Source: DATLGB01 sp963726825 (lineage in GTDB: Bacteria; Actinomycetota; Thermoleophilia; Solirubrobacterales; Solirubrobacteraceae). From it: DNA of 64,000 nucleotides. A program made the translations under genes and the position numbers. Of this stretch, positions 53,940 through 63,361 are shown one piece after another; within the stretch, counting starts at the first letter, position 1, and each line of letters starts with the position of its first letter. The notes below the pieces were generated by a model that saw nothing but the letters and a program-made list of their open reading frames with translations, made no database searches and was not told where the DNA came from. The stretch lies in assembly GCA_963726825.1 (NCBI GenBank), contig CAVSDT010000001.1:744001-808000 (forward strand), read 5' to 3'.

Positions 53940-54674
53940 TCAGACGGCGCGCAGCGCGGCGGCGGCGGCCTCGGGGGAGACGGCGGTCTGCGCCAGCCCC
54001 GTCCCGAGCTCCAGCCCATCCGGCACGGGCGGGCCGAGCACGTCGATGCGCCAGCAGAACGCGTCGGCCCCGGCGGGGGCGGTGCGGACCCAGACGAACG
54101 GCGCCGGCGCGTCCGCGCCACGCAGGCGCCGCAGCCGGCCCAGCGCGTCGTGCAGGCCCGCGGCGCCGAGCGGGCCGTCGGCCTCGAAGCGGGGCACGGG
54201 CCGGCGCGGGACGATCAGCAGCTGGTGGGGCACGCGCGGGGCGTAGGCGGCGAGCACCACGACCTCGTCGTCGTAGTGCACGAGCCGCTCGCGGCGGCGG
54301 ACCTCCTCCTGGACGAGCTCGCCGAGCAGGTTGCCGCCCCCGGTGCGGACGGCGTGCGCCGCGAAGCGCTCGCGCTCGCGGGCGATGGCCGCGGGCACCC
54401 TGGGAAGGGCCGTCAGCGTGGCGCCGGGGGCGCCGGCGTTCGCGGCGACGTGGACGCAGGCGGCGTCCTGGGCGGCGATCCGCTCGCGCCAGCGCATCAG
54501 GGCCGCCCGGGTCCCGGCCGCGTCGAGCGCGTCCAGGGGAGGATGGTCGAGCACCTCGGTCACGGCGTCGTCGATCGCGGCGCCGAACAGGTCCGGCGAG
54601 GCCTCCGGCGGGGGCGGCTCGTCGACGGCGGTGCGGACGCGCAGGCCGGTCAGCGGGTCCGTGCGCAGCTGCAC
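53940..54674 (-). CDS. GalT-like (HIT superfamily) protein lacking the catalytic HPH
   Basis: A 244-residue protein related to galactose-1-phosphate uridylyltransferases. VPHQLLIVPRRPVPRFEADG resembles the C-terminal half of GalT, and the segment AANAGAPGATLTALPRVPAAI takes the place of the GalT motif NxGxxAGASxxHPHxQ. Catalytic histidines are missing (TLTALPRVP instead of xxHPHxQ). The N terminus MQLRTDPLTGLRVRTAVDE matches the GalT domain start (RxDPLTGRWVIIA). Likely non-catalytic or with altered chemistry. ATG ends at 54674, facing the riboswitch locus. Confidence 0.6.
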   Translation of the reverse strand: MQLRTDPLTGLRVRTAVDEPPPPEASPDLFGAAIDDAVTEVLDHPPLDALDAAGTRAALMRWRERIAAQDAACVHVAANAGAPGATLTALPRVPAAIARERERFAAHAVRTGGGNLLGELVQEEVRRRERLVHYDDEVVVLAAYAPRVPHQLLIVPRRPVPRFEADGPLGAAGLHDALGRLRRLRGADAPAPFVWVRTAPAGADAFCWRIDVLGPPVPDGLELGTGLAQTAVSPEAAAAALRAV

Positions 54675-54715
54675 GGCCGCCAGCCTAGGCGCGTGGCACG
54701 GACGGCGATCCAGGG

Positions 54716-54885
54716 ATATGCTGCGCGCGCCTCACGGCGTGAAGGGGAACCCGGTTGGAATCCGGGGCTGACGCGCAGCGGTGTGGGTGACGAACGGATC
54801 GCAGGTCCACTGAGCTTCGACGCTTGGGAAGGAGATCCGGGAGGTCGATCCCGAGCCCGAAGACCCGGCTGTGAGGAGCCCGTCT
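54716..54885 (+). ncRNA. Cobalamin (B12) riboswitch
   Basis: The leader holds the core GAAGGGGAACCCGGTTGGAA (P3-P4 region), CTGACGCGCAGCGGTGT following it, and the B12 box GAGCCCGAAGACCCGGCT (54853-54870). The closing stem CCTCAC/GTGAGG (54730-54735 with 54871-54876) is present. This fits the cobalamin riboswitch consensus. Downstream a hairpin (54921-54953) covers the ribosome-binding site, so adenosylcobalamin or another corrinoid probably shuts off translation of the following gene. Ends are approximate. Confidence 0.9.
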
Positions 54886-54920
54886 CGCGATCAGGCGGCT
54901 GCGTCCTCGGCTCGACCCTG

Positions 54921-54953
54921 GGTGCTGCCCGCCCTCACCCAAGGAGCAGCACC
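54921..54953 (+). promoter_or_regulatory. RBS-sequestering hairpin (riboswitch expression platform)
   Basis: GGTGCTGC (54921-54928) is fully complementary to GCAGCACC (54946-54953). The Shine-Dalgarno AAGGAG (54941-54946) sits at the stem edge, just before ATG 54956. Pairing here would block translation; an alternative fold with the aptamer is expected but not resolved by eye. Confidence 0.6.
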
Positions 54954-54955
54954 AC

Positions 54956-56644
54956 ATGCAGGTCACCTCTCGCGCACGACGCATCGGCGTCGCGTGCCTC
55001 ACGGCGCTCGCCGTGACGACGCCGGGCGTCGCCCACGCCGCCACCGCCGCGGAGCGCAACGCCGCCGTGGCCGACGGCGCGGCCTACCTCCGCAGCCTCG
55101 TCCAGCCCTCCGGCAAGCTCGGCGGCCCGTCGGCGTTCGGCGACACCTACGCGCTGTCGTCCCTGGCGGCCGCGGGCATCCACCCGGCGGACGTCGTCGC
55201 CGCCGGCAGCACCACGTCGGCGCAGGACCACTACGCCGCGAGCTTCGCGGCGCTGACCACCCCCTCGTCCACCGCGGTGCTGTTCGGGACCGCGGCGGGG
55301 ATCGACACCCAGCGCCTCGCCCCCCAGACCAACCTGGTCGCAAGCCTGGCGAGCGCCTACAACGCCGACGGCTCCTACGGCAACGGCGGGGCGGGCATCC
55401 AGTCCTTCACCACGATCGCCATGGCGCGCGTCGGCGCCCCGGCCGGGGTGCTGGCGGCCAACCAGGCCTTCATCCGCACCCAGCAGCACACCGACGGCGG
55501 GTTCAACCTGTCCAAGGTCACGACGGAGGCGCTGCGCACCGGTCCGGGTGACGTCGACGTCACCGGCCAGATGCTGGCCGCGCTGTGCGAGACGAGCGCC
55601 GGCGTCAACGACTCCGACGTCCGCGGCGCCCTGTCGTTCCTGCGCGGCCGCCAGGACCCGGCGACGGGCGGCTTCGGCAACTCGGACTCGACCGCGTGGG
55701 TGCTGTCGGCCCTCAACGCGTGCGGGATCGCCTTCGACGCGGCCCGCTTCACCACCTCGACGGGGCAGACGCCGTCCGACGCCCTGATCGCCGACCAGCA
55801 GCCCGACGGGTCCTTCACCTACGAGGGCGATCCGAACCTCTACTCGACCCAGAACGCCGTCCGGGCCCTGGCCGGTGAGTCGTTCGCCGCCGATCCCCCG
55901 CGGCGGGCCAACCCGGCGGACGCGCGGCTGCGCACTCCGGCCGCCGTGGCGGCCGGGACGGTCACCCCGCACGCGCTGGCCATCGACGACGGCGCGGGCA
56001 CCGTGCGCTTCTGCCGCGTCGACGCGCCCGCCGGCGCGGCGCTGGCCGACGTGCTGGCCGCTGCGCAGACCGCGTCCACGCCCGCCGGGTGCGTGACGTC
56101 GTTCTCCGTCGGCGGCGGTTCGGTGACGGCCGTCAACGGCGCTGCCGGCTCGTGGAGCCTCGAGGTCGACCGCCGCACGGCGGAGGCCGCCGGCGCGACG
56201 CGGTCGATCGCCTTCGGCGACACGGTGGCCCTGCGCCGCGCCAGCCCGGCCGGTGGCGGCAGCGGCGGGCAGGGCCCGGCCGGCCAGGACGGCACGAACG
56301 GCACCAACGGGGTCCCGGGCGCCGCGGGTCCGGCCGGCCCGACCGGTCCGGCCGGCGCCCCGGGCGCGAACGGCGCCGCCGGGGGGACGGGTGCCACGGG
56401 CCCCGCCGGCCCGCGCGGGCGGACCGGCAGGCGCGGCCCCCGAGGCCGCACGCTGCGCTGCACGGTGCGCGGGTCGCGCGTGCGCTGCAGGGCGGCGGTC
56501 AAGGCCCGCAGCGCCCGCCTCACCCGTGGCGGCCGGGTCTACGCCCGCGGCACCGCCGCCCGTCTGCGGGCCGTGCGCCGTGTGCGCGCGGGCCGCTACA
56601 CGCTGCGGTCGGGCAGGCGCACCTGGGCGGTCCGCGTCGGCTGA
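54956..56644 (+). CDS. Secreted transcobalamin-like protein with collagen-like stalk
   Basis: A 562-residue exported protein. Signal peptide (cleavage after VAHA, about residue 28); alpha/alpha-barrel repeats (about 30-310) such as LRSLVQPSGKLGG, RTQQHTDGGFN, RGRQDPATGGFG and ADQQPDGSFTYEGD, i.e. prenyltransferase/squalene-cyclase-like QxxDGGF motifs; a DUF4430-like beta domain (about 335-430; VTAVNGAAGSWSLEVD and IAFGDTVALRR); 20 Gly-X-Y triplets (about 438-498); and a basic C-terminal domain (about 500-562). Barrel plus DUF4430 is the architecture of eukaryotic intrinsic factor and transcobalamin. With the B12 riboswitch directly upstream, corrinoid capture at the surface is the best reading. 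No membrane helix or sortase motif is seen. Confidence 0.78.
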   Translation: MQVTSRARRIGVACLTALAVTTPGVAHAATAAERNAAVADGAAYLRSLVQPSGKLGGPSAFGDTYALSSLAAAGIHPADVVAAGSTTSAQDHYAASFAALTTPSSTAVLFGTAAGIDTQRLAPQTNLVASLASAYNADGSYGNGGAGIQSFTTIAMARVGAPAGVLAANQAFIRTQQHTDGGFNLSKVTTEALRTGPGDVDVTGQMLAALCETSAGVNDSDVRGALSFLRGRQDPATGGFGNSDSTAWVLSALNACGIAFDAARFTTSTGQTPSDALIADQQPDGSFTYEGDPNLYSTQNAVRALAGESFAADPPRRANPADARLRTPAAVAAGTVTPHALAIDDGAGTVRFCRVDAPAGAALADVLAAAQTASTPAGCVTSFSVGGGSVTAVNGAAGSWSLEVDRRTAEAAGATRSIAFGDTVALRRASPAGGGSGGQGPAGQDGTNGTNGVPGAAGPAGPTGPAGAPGANGAAGGTGATGPAGPRGRTGRRGPRGRTLRCTVRGSRVRCRAAVKARSARLTRGGRVYARGTAARLRAVRRVRAGRYTLRSGRRTWAVRVG

Positions 56645-56648
56645 GCCG

Positions 56649-57236
56649 TCACGGCCGCAGGTAGCGGTCGATGTCGGCCTCGAGCTCGGCCGCCGTCGTG
56701 TACGCGCCGGCGTGGGAGGTCTCGATCTCCCCGTCGGCGCGGACGAAGACCGTGATCGGCACCGGCTTGGGCAGCTTCAGCGAGCGGACGATCGGGTCGC
56801 CCTTGGGGTCCAGGTAGGACGGGTACGGCAGCGGCTCCCGCTGCAGGTAGCGCTCCGCCGGGACACGTCCGTCGCGGGCGATCACGCCGAGGAAGGCGAC
56901 CTCCTTGCCGCGCGCGGTCGCCACGCGCTGCAGCACGGGGAACTCGAACTTGCAGGGCGCGCACCAGGAGGCCCACACGTTCACGACGATCGGGCGCCCC
57001 CGCAGGGCCCGCAGGCGCTTGGCGAACGCCGCCTCACCACCCCCGAGCACCTCGGCGGCCTGGGCGTGGAGGCGAGCGAGCGCCGGCGGCGAGCCGGCGA
57101 GCTCGCGCCGGCCGGCCTCGAGGTCGTACGGCGCGCGCTCCGGTGCCTTCGCGGTCCCGCCCCCGGCCTGGGAGAGCCCCACGGCGACCAGCGCGACGAG
57201 GACCAGGCCCAGCAGGATCGGCAGCGCCCGGCGCAC
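56649..57236 (-). CDS. TlpA/ResA-like thioredoxin-fold protein
   Basis: A 195-residue membrane-anchored protein with an N-terminal helix (about residues 3-22) and a thioredoxin domain with WASWCAPCKFEFPVL (WCxPC redox site, about 92-96). LPKPVPITVFVRADG contains the cis-Pro. Extracytoplasmic thiol:disulfide reductant of the cytochrome c maturation type. GTG at 57236. Its 3' end lies four bases from the transcobalamin-like stop (convergent). Confidence 0.88.
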   Translation of the reverse strand: MRRALPILLGLVLVALVAVGLSQAGGGTAKAPERAPYDLEAGRRELAGSPPALARLHAQAAEVLGGGEAAFAKRLRALRGRPIVVNVWASWCAPCKFEFPVLQRVATARGKEVAFLGVIARDGRVPAERYLQREPLPYPSYLDPKGDPIVRSLKLPKPVPITVFVRADGEIETSHAGAYTTAAELEADIDRYLRP

Positions 57237-57437
57237 CCGTGCCAGGCTAGACCTCAGGCGCGGCGCGCCCCGACGGCCCGATCTGCTTCAATGGAGGACG
57301 TTCGCAGGCTGCAGGCAAGGGCCGGCCGGGAGTGCTCCACCGCCCGCCGACGCGCCGCGAGCGTTCTGTTCAGGACGTCTGCCCCTTTCCGTGTGTCTCG
57401 GACGGGCGTCGCCAGACTCATCCCATCGCGAGCCGCC

Positions 57438-60400
57438 ATGGCTGACACCACCGCAGTGGCCGACCCGGTCACGCTCCCCACGCCGTCTGACATCGAATCG
57501 GTGCAGGTCCTCACCCGTGAGCCCTTCGTGCTCGCCGGGGAGCGGCCCGAGGACGCCCTCAAGCCCGGCACCCCCCGCCGGGCCGCCTTCGACGCCGCGC
57601 TGACCGAGGTCCGCGACGGCGCCCGCACCCCGTCGGTGGAGTGGCGGCGCAACTGGTCCCTGCTGCTCGGCCTCGAGCGCGTCCTGTCCGAGGACGAGCC
57701 GACGCTCGCCGACGGCTCCACGCTGCTGTCCGCCCACCAGGTCGACGCCCTCTCGGGCACCCTGACCGCGCTGCTGGCCGAGGCGCAGCGCACGGGCGGC
57801 GCCGGCGCCGTCAGCGTCTCCGACGACGCCGTCGAGGAGCTCCCGTCCACCGAGGTGGAGATCGAGGGCGACGACGAGGACCAGGACGAGGAGCCCCAGG
57901 ACTGGGCCGACGAGGCCGCCACGGCCGCGGAGGAGGGCGACGACGAGGCCCAGCTGCCCGACGCCGCCGAGGACCCCAACGCCGGCAAGCGCTTCTGGTT
58001 CGAGCACGCGACGGGCGCGGGCAAGTCGGTCGCCGCCCTCGGCTTCGTCGAGGCCACCCGCACCGGCGGCGTCCTCATCCTCACCCACCGGCGCAACCTC
58101 GTCGACCAGTTCCTCGGCGAGCTGCGCGAGCGGGGCTACAAGGACCGCATCCGCGGCCCGCTCCTGCGCGGCGAGGACGGCATCTCGCCCAAGGCCGGCG
58201 GCCCGGTCACCGTCGAGACCTACCAGTGGTTCGTCCGCAACGCGGGCAACGTCTCCGGCGCCTACCAGGTCGTCATCTGCGACGAGGCCCACACCGCGCT
58301 CGGCGACAAGACGTCGGCCGCGATCCGCAAGTGGGCCGAGCCGATCTTCGTCGGCATGACCGCGACGGGCGCCCTGATCGCCCGCCACGTCACCGACCTG
58401 TTCCCGACGCAGACCTCGCGCTTCGACCTCGCGCAGGCCGCCCGCCGCGGCGTCATCGCGCCGCTGCGCTGCGTGCGCATCCCGCCGGGCGCGGGCGTGC
58501 GCAACATCGCGAAGGTCCCGCTGCGCAAGGGCGAGGTCGACGTCGAGTTCGACCAGGAGCTCCTGGCGGAGATGCTCGACGTCCTGCCGTTCAACCTCGC
58601 GATCGCCGACCTGTACAAGACGCGCTTCAACGGCGTCCCGGGCGTCGTCTACGCCGCGGGCGTCCGGCACGCCTACAACGTCGCCGAGGCGTTCCGGCAG
58701 CTGGGGATGAAGGCGATGGCCGTGTCGGGGGAGACCCCGAAGCGCGAGCTCGCCGAGATCCTCGCCAACTACGAGAACGGCGAGATCGACGTGCTCGTCA
58801 ACGCGCAGCTGCTCGCGGAGGGCTGGAACTCGCCGCGCGCGACGGTCTGCATGCACCTCGCGCCGACGGCGTCGCGGCGCATCTACCAGCAGCGCGTCGG
58901 GCGCGTCACGCGCCGGCACCCGGGCAAGGAGTCCGGCATCGTGGTGGACTTCGTCCACCCGGCGACCAAGCACGACGACCCCGTCGTGACGCTCCACTCC
59001 CTGCTGGGGCGCGACGTCTACCGCGGCGGCGCGATCGTCGTCGGTCCCGTGCGGCGCGGCCGCGGTCGCCGGCTGCGCGTCGAGCGCCGCGTCCTGCCCG
59101 TCGCCGCCGACGAGGATCGCCGCATCGAGGTCTTCGAGCGCGAGCTGTGGCGGATCGCCGTCGAGCACCTCGACTACGGCGAGCAGGTCCAGTGGGCCGC
59201 CCTCGCCGGCGCCCGCGTCACCACCAACGGCTGGCGCCGGGGTCGCGCGATGCTGCACTTCGACACGGAGGGCGAGCTCAAGCGGCGCTTCCTCCTCACC
59301 GCGCTGCAGCGCAACAAGAACGCGCAGCTGCGGCTGCGGGCGCTGACCGAGATCGCGCAGCTGCGCGACGACGACGCGTTCGACGACGCCGTCGACGTCG
59401 TCGGCAGCTGGCCGCGCGAGGAGAAGCGCGAGGGCGTCAAGATCCTGCTCCTGGCCCTCGCGGAGCGCAAGCTCGGCAAGCGCGAGCAGGCGAACAACTG
59501 GATCTGGCGCTGCGCGGAGTACACCCGCGAGCTCCACGAGGAGTACGCCGTCCAGCGCTGGCCGGAGACCAAGCGGCTGCTCGGCCTCCTGGTCAACTCG
59601 AGCGGCGCCGCCCACGCCCGCAACGCCCGGCGGCTCGTGCAGTCCACCCGCGACAAGGACCGCCGGCTCGCCTCCGCCGTCCTGGCCGCGGCGCTGCCGC
59701 ACACCGCCGAGGCCGGTGAGGTCATCAACGGCGCGCGCATGCGCATGTCCCGCAAGCCGGGCGCGCTGGCCCGCGAGCTGCTGCGCAACCTGCCCAAGGG
59801 CGGGAAGTCCAAGCGCCGGCGCAAGAAGAAGAAGGGCGGCGGGTCCGAGGACGGCGCGGCCGACGAGACGGAGCTGACCGGCGTCGAGGTCCTCGACGGC
59901 GATCCCGACCGCGGCGGCGACGAGCAGCCGGTGGCGTCCGAGCCCGGGCAGGGCACGTCCCGCCGCGCCCGGCGCAACCGCCGCAAGGCCGCCTCCGCCG
60001 CGGACGAGGACGGCGCCACGGCGACCCCCGAGCCTGACGGGGACCAGGAGGACGAGGACGCCCCGGCCGAGGCGGTCGGCGCCGACGCCGACGCCGACGA
60101 GGCGCTCGCGCCCGGTCGCGCCCGCCGTCGCCGCGTGGTGCTCGAGCCCGACGACAGCCCGGCCGTCTCCAGCACCGACGCCAACCTCGGCGACGACCCG
60201 AAGCGCCCGTCCGCCAGGGGCGGCCGCGCGCGCGGCCGTGGACGCAACCGCGGTCCGAAGGCCGGCAGCGGCGCGCCGGAGGGCGCGAGCGCCGAGTCGC
60301 CCGCAGTCGCCGCCGCCCCGCCGGCGGGCGAGCCCCCGGCGCTCCCGTCCAAGCCGCGCCGGCGCAAGGGCGCCGCGCGCTCGGCCGCCGACCGCGCCGC

Positions 60401-60963
60401 TGCGGTCGCCGCCGCTGCGGCCAAGGCGGCCGGAGGCGAGCCCGGGTCGCCCGCGAGCACCAACGGCACCGGCGCTGCCGAGACGATCGAGCCGCCGCGG
60501 ACCACGCGTGCCGCGCGCAAGCGCGCCGCCGGCAGCCCGGCGTCGGCCGCTGCCGTCGACGTCGTCCCCCCGCCGGTCGACGATGGGGCAGCCGCGTCCC
60601 CCGCCGGGGCCAGGAAGCCGGCCGCGCGCAAGCCGGCCGCCAGGAAGACGCCGCCGGCGTTCGTCGCGATCCCGGACGGTCCCCCGACCGCCGGCGACAG
60701 CGGCGCGGACCCGGCCACCCCGACCGCCCGCAAGCGGGCCGCAGCGAAGCGGGCCCCGGCGGCCCGGAAGCCCGCCGCCGCGAAGAAGCCCGCCGCCGCG
60801 AAGAAGCCCGCCGCCGCGAAGAAGCCCGCCGCGCGCGAAGAAGCCCGCCGCCGCGAAGAAGCCCGCCGCCGCGAAGAAGCCCGCCGCCGCGAAGAAGTCA
60901 GCAGCCGCAGCGAAGAAGCCTGCCGCGGCGAAGAAGCCCGCCGCCCAGCTTCCGATGGCCTAG
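57438..60963 (+). CDS. DEAH-box helicase with Lys/Ala repeat tail, frame broken near 60833
   Basis: A superfamily 2 helicase of about 1170 residues. N-terminal region with an acidic stretch (about residues 140-180), then Walker A ATGAGKSVAAL, DEAH box VVICDEAHTALGDK, FVGMTATG, motif V VNAQLLAEGWNSPRATVCMH and motif VI YQQRVGRVTRRHPG, then a helical region (about 550-780) and a long Ala/Arg/Pro/Lys tail ending in AKKPAA repeats. An extra base at 60829-60836 moves the frame in the third repeat; restoring it returns AKKPAA until TAG 60961-60963. Without it the frame runs on to 62159, antisense to birA. Either a natural frameshift or a sequence error. ATG 57438. Confidence 0.8.
60780..60945 (+). 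repeat. Tandem 18-base repeat encoding AKKPAA, with a one-base break
   Basis: Units of GCGAAGAAGCCCGCCGCC start at 60780, 60798 and 60816; after an extra base at 60829-60836 they resume at 60835, 60853, 60871 and 60889 (variant), then GCA and units at 60910 and 60928. Histone-H1-like Lys/Ala/Pro tail. Slippage-prone. Confidence 0.9.
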
Positions 60964-61082
60964 CGGGCAGGCCAGCTCCGACCGGCCGTCGCCCGCCGCC
61001 GGCGCCCACCGGCACCGTCATGGTGGGGTCAGCGAGCACCGGGCGTCCCCGCGCGGCCCTCGGAGCTCGTTCGCCGGTTCGC

Positions 61083-61820
61083 TCAGGTCGTCGTCGTCGT
61101 CGTCGTCGCGGCGGCCGCGGCGGTGCCCAGATGGACCTCGCCGGCGTTCAGCGCGGTCATCGCCCCGTCAGCCTGACGGACGAGGAGGGCGCCGTTGGCG
61201 TCCACGCCCGCCCCGACCCCCGTCCCGCCGGACCAGGTGATCGGCCGGTCGCGCAGGGCATCACGCGAGCCCAGCGCGGCGACGACCGCGTCGGGCGCGG
61301 CGGCGAGCCAGGTCGTCAGGCCGGCGGTCAGCTCGGCCAGGGTCGGCTCGAGCGCCGACGGGTCGCGGCCCAGCGTCCCCGCGATGGCACGGGCCTCGTC
61401 GGGCAGGGCATCGAGCTCGACCGCGACGTTGATCCCGATGCCCAGTACCGCCCAGCCGTGCTGCGGACGACCCTCGACGAGGATCCCCGCGACCTTGCGG
61501 CCGTCCACGAGGACGTCGTTGGGCCACTTCACGCGCGCGGCGGCCCCGGCGATGTCGGCCACGGCAAGGCCCGCGCGCAGCGACAGGAGCCCATCGAAGG
61601 CCCGCATGACGTAGGAGGCGGCCAGGGCGCGGCCTGCGACCCCGGCCCAGGCCCGCCCCTGGCGCCCCCGGCCCGCGGTCTGCGCGAAGCAGGTCACGAG
61701 GGTCCCGTGCCCGGCGCCGCCCTCCGCGAGCTCCCGCGCGCGGGTGTTGGTCGACCCGACCGACCGCAGGTGCAGCCGGGGCGACCCGATCGCGTTGGGT
61801 GTCGCACGTTGAGAACCCAT
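61083..61820 (-). CDS. birA: Biotin--protein ligase (without HTH domain)
   Basis: A 245-residue biotin-[acetyl-CoA-carboxylase] ligase. Segments: RSVGSTNTRARELA, the biotin-binding QTAGRGRQGRAWAG, VKWPNDVLVDGRKVAGILVEG and IGINVAVELDALP. No N-terminal helix-turn-helix, so not a repressor. ATG at 61820. The C terminus runs into AAAAATTTTTTT, encoded by a (GTC)n repeat read on the opposite strand as GAC/ACG; likely non-functional tail. It lies antisense to the would-be frame of the helicase tail. Confidence 0.9.
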   Translation of the reverse strand: MGSQRATPNAIGSPRLHLRSVGSTNTRARELAEGGAGHGTLVTCFAQTAGRGRQGRAWAGVAGRALAASYVMRAFDGLLSLRAGLAVADIAGAAARVKWPNDVLVDGRKVAGILVEGRPQHGWAVLGIGINVAVELDALPDEARAIAGTLGRDPSALEPTLAELTAGLTTWLAAAPDAVVAALGSRDALRDRPITWSGGTGVGAGVDANGALLVRQADGAMTALNAGEVHLGTAAAAATTTTTTT

Positions 61821-61900
61821 ACGGACACCAACGTACGGCACCCCCGCCCGCACATCGCCGCGGCGGGCTGCGGCTGCCGTCAGCCGTCAGCCGTCAGCCG

Positions 61901-63361
61901 TCAGCCGGCGCCGACGAGCGCGTCGACGAGGCCGTCCGGCGTGTGCGGGTCGGCTTCGAGGTCCGGCTCACGGCCGGCCTCGCGCAGCGCGGCGCTCGTC
62001 GCGGGGCCGATCGACGCCAGCCGGGGGCCGGCGGGGATCGTGCCCCCCGACGCCTCGGCGAGGAACCGCACCGTGGAGGCCGAGGTGAAGGTGATCCAGT
62101 CCGCGGCGCCGGTGGCGGCCAGGGTGCCGGCGTCCAGGGGCTCGGCGACCGTCTCGTAGAGCGCGATCACGTCGACGGACGCCCCGCGGGCCCGCAGTCC
62201 CGCGATCAGCTCGTCACGTCCCTCGCGGGCACGGAAGACGATCGCGGAGGCGACGGGGACGTCCGCGAGGGCCTCCAGCAGACCCTCGGCCACCGGTCGG
62301 TCGGGGACGACGTCGGCGATGATCCCGTGCTCGCGCAGCGCGCGGGCGGTGCCGGGCCCGATCGCCGCGATCCGGTGCCCGGTGAGCTGGCGTGCGTCCT
62401 GCCCGCCGCGGTGCAGGCCGGCGAACAGCTCGTGCGCGCCGTTGGGGGAGGTGACGACGATCAGATCGTGGGAGGCGACGGACGGGATCGGCGCCTGCAG
62501 CGAGCGCGTGCGGATGGCCGGCGCCTCGATCACCCCGGCGCCCAGGGCACGCAGGCGGGCGGCCATGGGGGAGGACTGCGCGCGGGCGCGCGTGACGGCG
62601 ACCGTGACGCCGTGCAGCGGCCGCGCCTCGAGCCACGCCATCGACTCGTGGAGCCCGGCGACGTCCCCCACGACGGTCACCGCGGGGGCCCGCACGCCCT
62701 CGGCGGCGGCGAGGTCGGCGATCGAATCCAGCGTCCCGACCGTCGTGCGCTGGTCGGCCATCGTCCCGCGCTCCACGATCGCCACCGGCTGCGACGGCGG
62801 CCGTCCCCCCGCCACGAGCTGCGACGTGATCCGCGGCAGCGCCTTGACGCCCATGTAGAAGACGAGCGTGCCCGGGAACGCGGCGAGCGCCGGCCAGTCG
62901 AGCTGGGTCTCGGGCTTGTCCGGGTTCTCGTGGCCGGTGACGAACGCCACCGCGCTCGACATGTTGCGCTGGGTGACCGGGATGCCCCCGTACGCCGGCG
63001 CGGCGATGCCCGCGGTGATGCCCGGGACGACCTCGAAGGGGATGCCGGCGGCACGCAGCTCGAGCGCCTCCTCGCCACCGCGGCCGAAGACGAACGGATC
63101 CCCGCCCTTGAGCCGCACGACCGACTTGCCCGTGCGCGCGTGCTCGAGCAGCAGCGCGTTCGTGTCCTCCTGCGGGACCTGCGGGCCGCCGCCCTGCTTG
63201 CCGACGTAGATGAGCTCGGCGTCCGGGCGGGCGCCCGACAGGGCGTCCGGCGGGATCAGCTTGTCGTAGAGGATCACGTCGGCCGTGGCGATCAGCTCGG
63301 CCGCCCGCAGCGTGAGGAGCCCGCGGTCCCCGGGACCGGCGCCGACGAGGTAGGCGGTCAT
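61901..63361 (-). CDS. cobA-hemD: Uroporphyrinogen-III C-methyltransferase / uroporphyrinogen-III synthase fusion (CobA-HemD)
   Basis: A 486-residue fusion. The N-terminal CobA domain (about 1-245) has YLVGAGPGDRGLLTLRAAE, VRLKGGDPFVFGRGGEE, PFEVVPGITAGIAAPAYGGI and VAFVTGHE; it makes precorrin-2. The C-terminal HemD domain (about 250-486) closes the macrocycle (VTRARAQSSPMAARLRALGA, ITFTSASTVRFLAEA). Products feed siroheme, corrinoids and, via the AhbAB-like protein at 9860, haem. ATG overlaps the hemC stop (ATGA). Confidence 0.95.
   Translation of the reverse strand: MTAYLVGAGPGDRGLLTLRAAELIATADVILYDKLIPPDALSGARPDAELIYVGKQGGGPQVPQEDTNALLLEHARTGKSVVRLKGGDPFVFGRGGEEALELRAAGIPFEVVPGITAGIAAPAYGGIPVTQRNMSSAVAFVTGHENPDKPETQLDWPALAAFPGTLVFYMGVKALPRITSQLVAGGRPPSQPVAIVERGTMADQRTTVGTLDSIADLAAAEGVRAPAVTVVGDVAGLHESMAWLEARPLHGVTVAVTRARAQSSPMAARLRALGAGVIEAPAIRTRSLQAPIPSVASHDLIVVTSPNGAHELFAGLHRGGQDARQLTGHRIAAIGPGTARALREHGIIADVVPDRPVAEGLLEALADVPVASAIVFRAREGRDELIAGLRARGASVDVIALYETVAEPLDAGTLAATGAADWITFTSASTVRFLAEASGGTIPAGPRLASIGPATSAALREAGREPDLEADPHTPDGLVDALVGAG

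Noticed and set aside
55000..56250. Squalene-hopene or terpene cyclase function for the barrel protein
   Set aside because: Signal peptide, no DxDD/catalytic aspartate motif and a DUF4430-like domain favour a binding rather than a catalytic role.
60964..62159. Long open frame continuing past the helicase into the birA/hemD region
   Set aside because: It is antisense to birA and hemD with Arg/Gly/Pro-rich nonsense composition; it exists only because of the one-base break at 60833.
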